Notes under the pieces: model-generated | What the model saw: only the letters and a program-made list of their open reading frames with translations | Told to the model about the DNA's origin: nothing | Database searches by the model: none | Position numbers and translations under genes: made by a program | In this document: one piece after another, positions 12,312-12,992 of the stretch | Position numbering within the stretch: position 1 is the first letter of the stretch | Layout of the letters: each line of letters starts with the position of its first letter | Assembly (NCBI GenBank): GCA_027858635.1 | Contig: JAQICG010000211.1 | Location: 1-12,992 of the forward strand | Source: Gammaproteobacteria bacterium | GTDB taxonomy: Bacteria > Pseudomonadota > Gammaproteobacteria > SZUA-229 | Direction of reading: 5' to 3' | Length of the DNA: 12,992 nucleotides

Positions 12312-12992
12312 ATGGATACCCATTTATCCGTCACCAACATTGAGTATGAACTGCCCGAGGGGGCGTCACTGGTATCCAGAACTGACCTGAAAGGCCGGAT
12401 AATTTATGTCAATAGCGCATTCATAGAGGCCAGTCAGTATTCCGAGACCGAGCTGCTCGGCAATGCCCATAGCATCATCCGCCACCCCGACATGCCGCCG
12501 GAGCTGTTTGCCGACCTCTGGTCCACGCTCGCTGAAGGCCTTCCCTGGACCGGCATTATCAAAAATCAGCGCCAGAATGGTGATCATTTCTGGGTCAACG
12601 CAAACATCACACCAGTGCGCAGAAAAGGCGTCACTATCGCATACATGTCCGCCAGCACCCGCCCCTCGCGCGAGCAGATTTCGACAGCAGAGGAGGTTTA
12701 TCGACGCTTCAAGGAGGGTAAGGCAGGTGATCTGATCATCCACCATGGCGCGGCCACGAGCAACAGCCCGATCAGCAGATTAATTTCCATCAGAAGGATC
12801 CCAATCAATCTGCGCATCCTGATCACCACCAGTCTGGGCGCTTTACTGATGGCCGGTGTCGGGGCTTTCGGCTGGTTGGAAACCAACGCCTTAGTGGAAG
12901 CCTCCGGCAAGTCGAGCGTGGTGCCGACAGTGATCGCGGTCGCCGGCGGTGGCGGTGCGATTCTGTCGATACTGTTTGGTTATTTCATTACC
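12312..12992 (+). CDS. aer: Aer-like PAS-domain chemoreceptor, partial (3' end outside window)
   Basis: N-terminal 227 residues of an aerotaxis/energy-taxis receptor. The PAS domain (about 15-118) matches E. coli Aer closely by eye, including RHPDMP at 57-62 (Arg57, His58 and Asp60 are FAD-site residues in Aer), PWTGIIKNQRQNGDHFWVNA (78-97; E. coli has PWSGIVKNRRKNGDHYWVRA) and YMSASTRPS (111-119). It probably binds FAD and senses redox state or oxygen. A linker leads to two membrane segments, about 170-188 and 205-226, with short NALVEASGKSS between, giving a membrane hairpin. The HAMP and signalling domains that talk to CheA/CheW would follow beyond 12992. The ATG at 12312 is preceded by AGAGGA at a rather long spacing (12 nt). 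A sigma-28-like promoter lies 114 bp upstream. The gene symbol is by resemblance; paralogues of this type are common in marine gammaproteobacteria. Confidence 0.88.
   Translation, partial: MDTHLSVTNIEYELPEGASLVSRTDLKGRIIYVNSAFIEASQYSETELLGNAHSIIRHPDMPPELFADLWSTLAEGLPWTGIIKNQRQNGDHFWVNANITPVRRKGVTIAYMSASTRPSREQISTAEEVYRRFKEGKAGDLIIHHGAATSNSPISRLISIRRIPINLRILITTSLGALLMAGVGAFGWLETNALVEASGKSSVVPTVIAVAGGGGAILSILFGYFIT

Overview
The window reads as chromosomal DNA of a gammaproteobacterium. The glyoxalase I aligns closely with the E. coli GloA pattern, the LysR regulator looks like HdfR, and the last gene looks like the aerotaxis receptor Aer. A Na+/H+ antiporter of the NhaD type beside an SLC13-type permease suggests a marine, halotolerant or alkaliphilic organism that uses a sodium gradient. 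That habitat is an inference, and I cannot name a genus. I see no rRNA, tRNA, CRISPR array, insertion sequence or phage gene.

Left part (1-4393): on the minus strand, an SLC13-type permease with a soluble TrkA-C-like insert (1441-3405) is followed after 36 bp by nhaD (1-1404, cut at its C-terminus by the window edge). A divergent HdfR-like LysR regulator (3560-4393) shares their upstream region, which carries two inverted repeats. The likely picture is a regulated pair in which NhaD pumps out the sodium that the permease brings in. A perfect 28-bp palindrome lies inside the start of nhaD.

Middle part (4657-6920): four plus-strand genes, closely spaced, encode a SafE/DsbD_2-type membrane protein with a histidine-rich tail, a small 2OG-Fe(II) oxygenase-like protein, a membrane-anchored CPYC glutaredoxin whose catalytic domain is predicted to be periplasmic, and a TerB-like protein overlapping the glutaredoxin gene by 4 bp. 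They look like one transcription unit with a redox or metal theme of unknown exact role.

Next (6921-8189): an intergenic CGCAGAG-type repeat, gloA, a DUF2892 small membrane protein and a second small membrane protein of unknown function.

Right part (8263-12992): a minus-strand pair, an ATP-grasp ligase followed 27 bp later by a CocE/NonD (peptidase S15 fold) serine hydrolase, is the best candidate here for an uncharacterised pathway. It is separated by a 710-bp AT-rich gene-free stretch from a plus-strand, 3'-truncated Aer-like PAS chemoreceptor gene. That gene is preceded by a sigma-28-like promoter and an untranslated leader with a hairpin.
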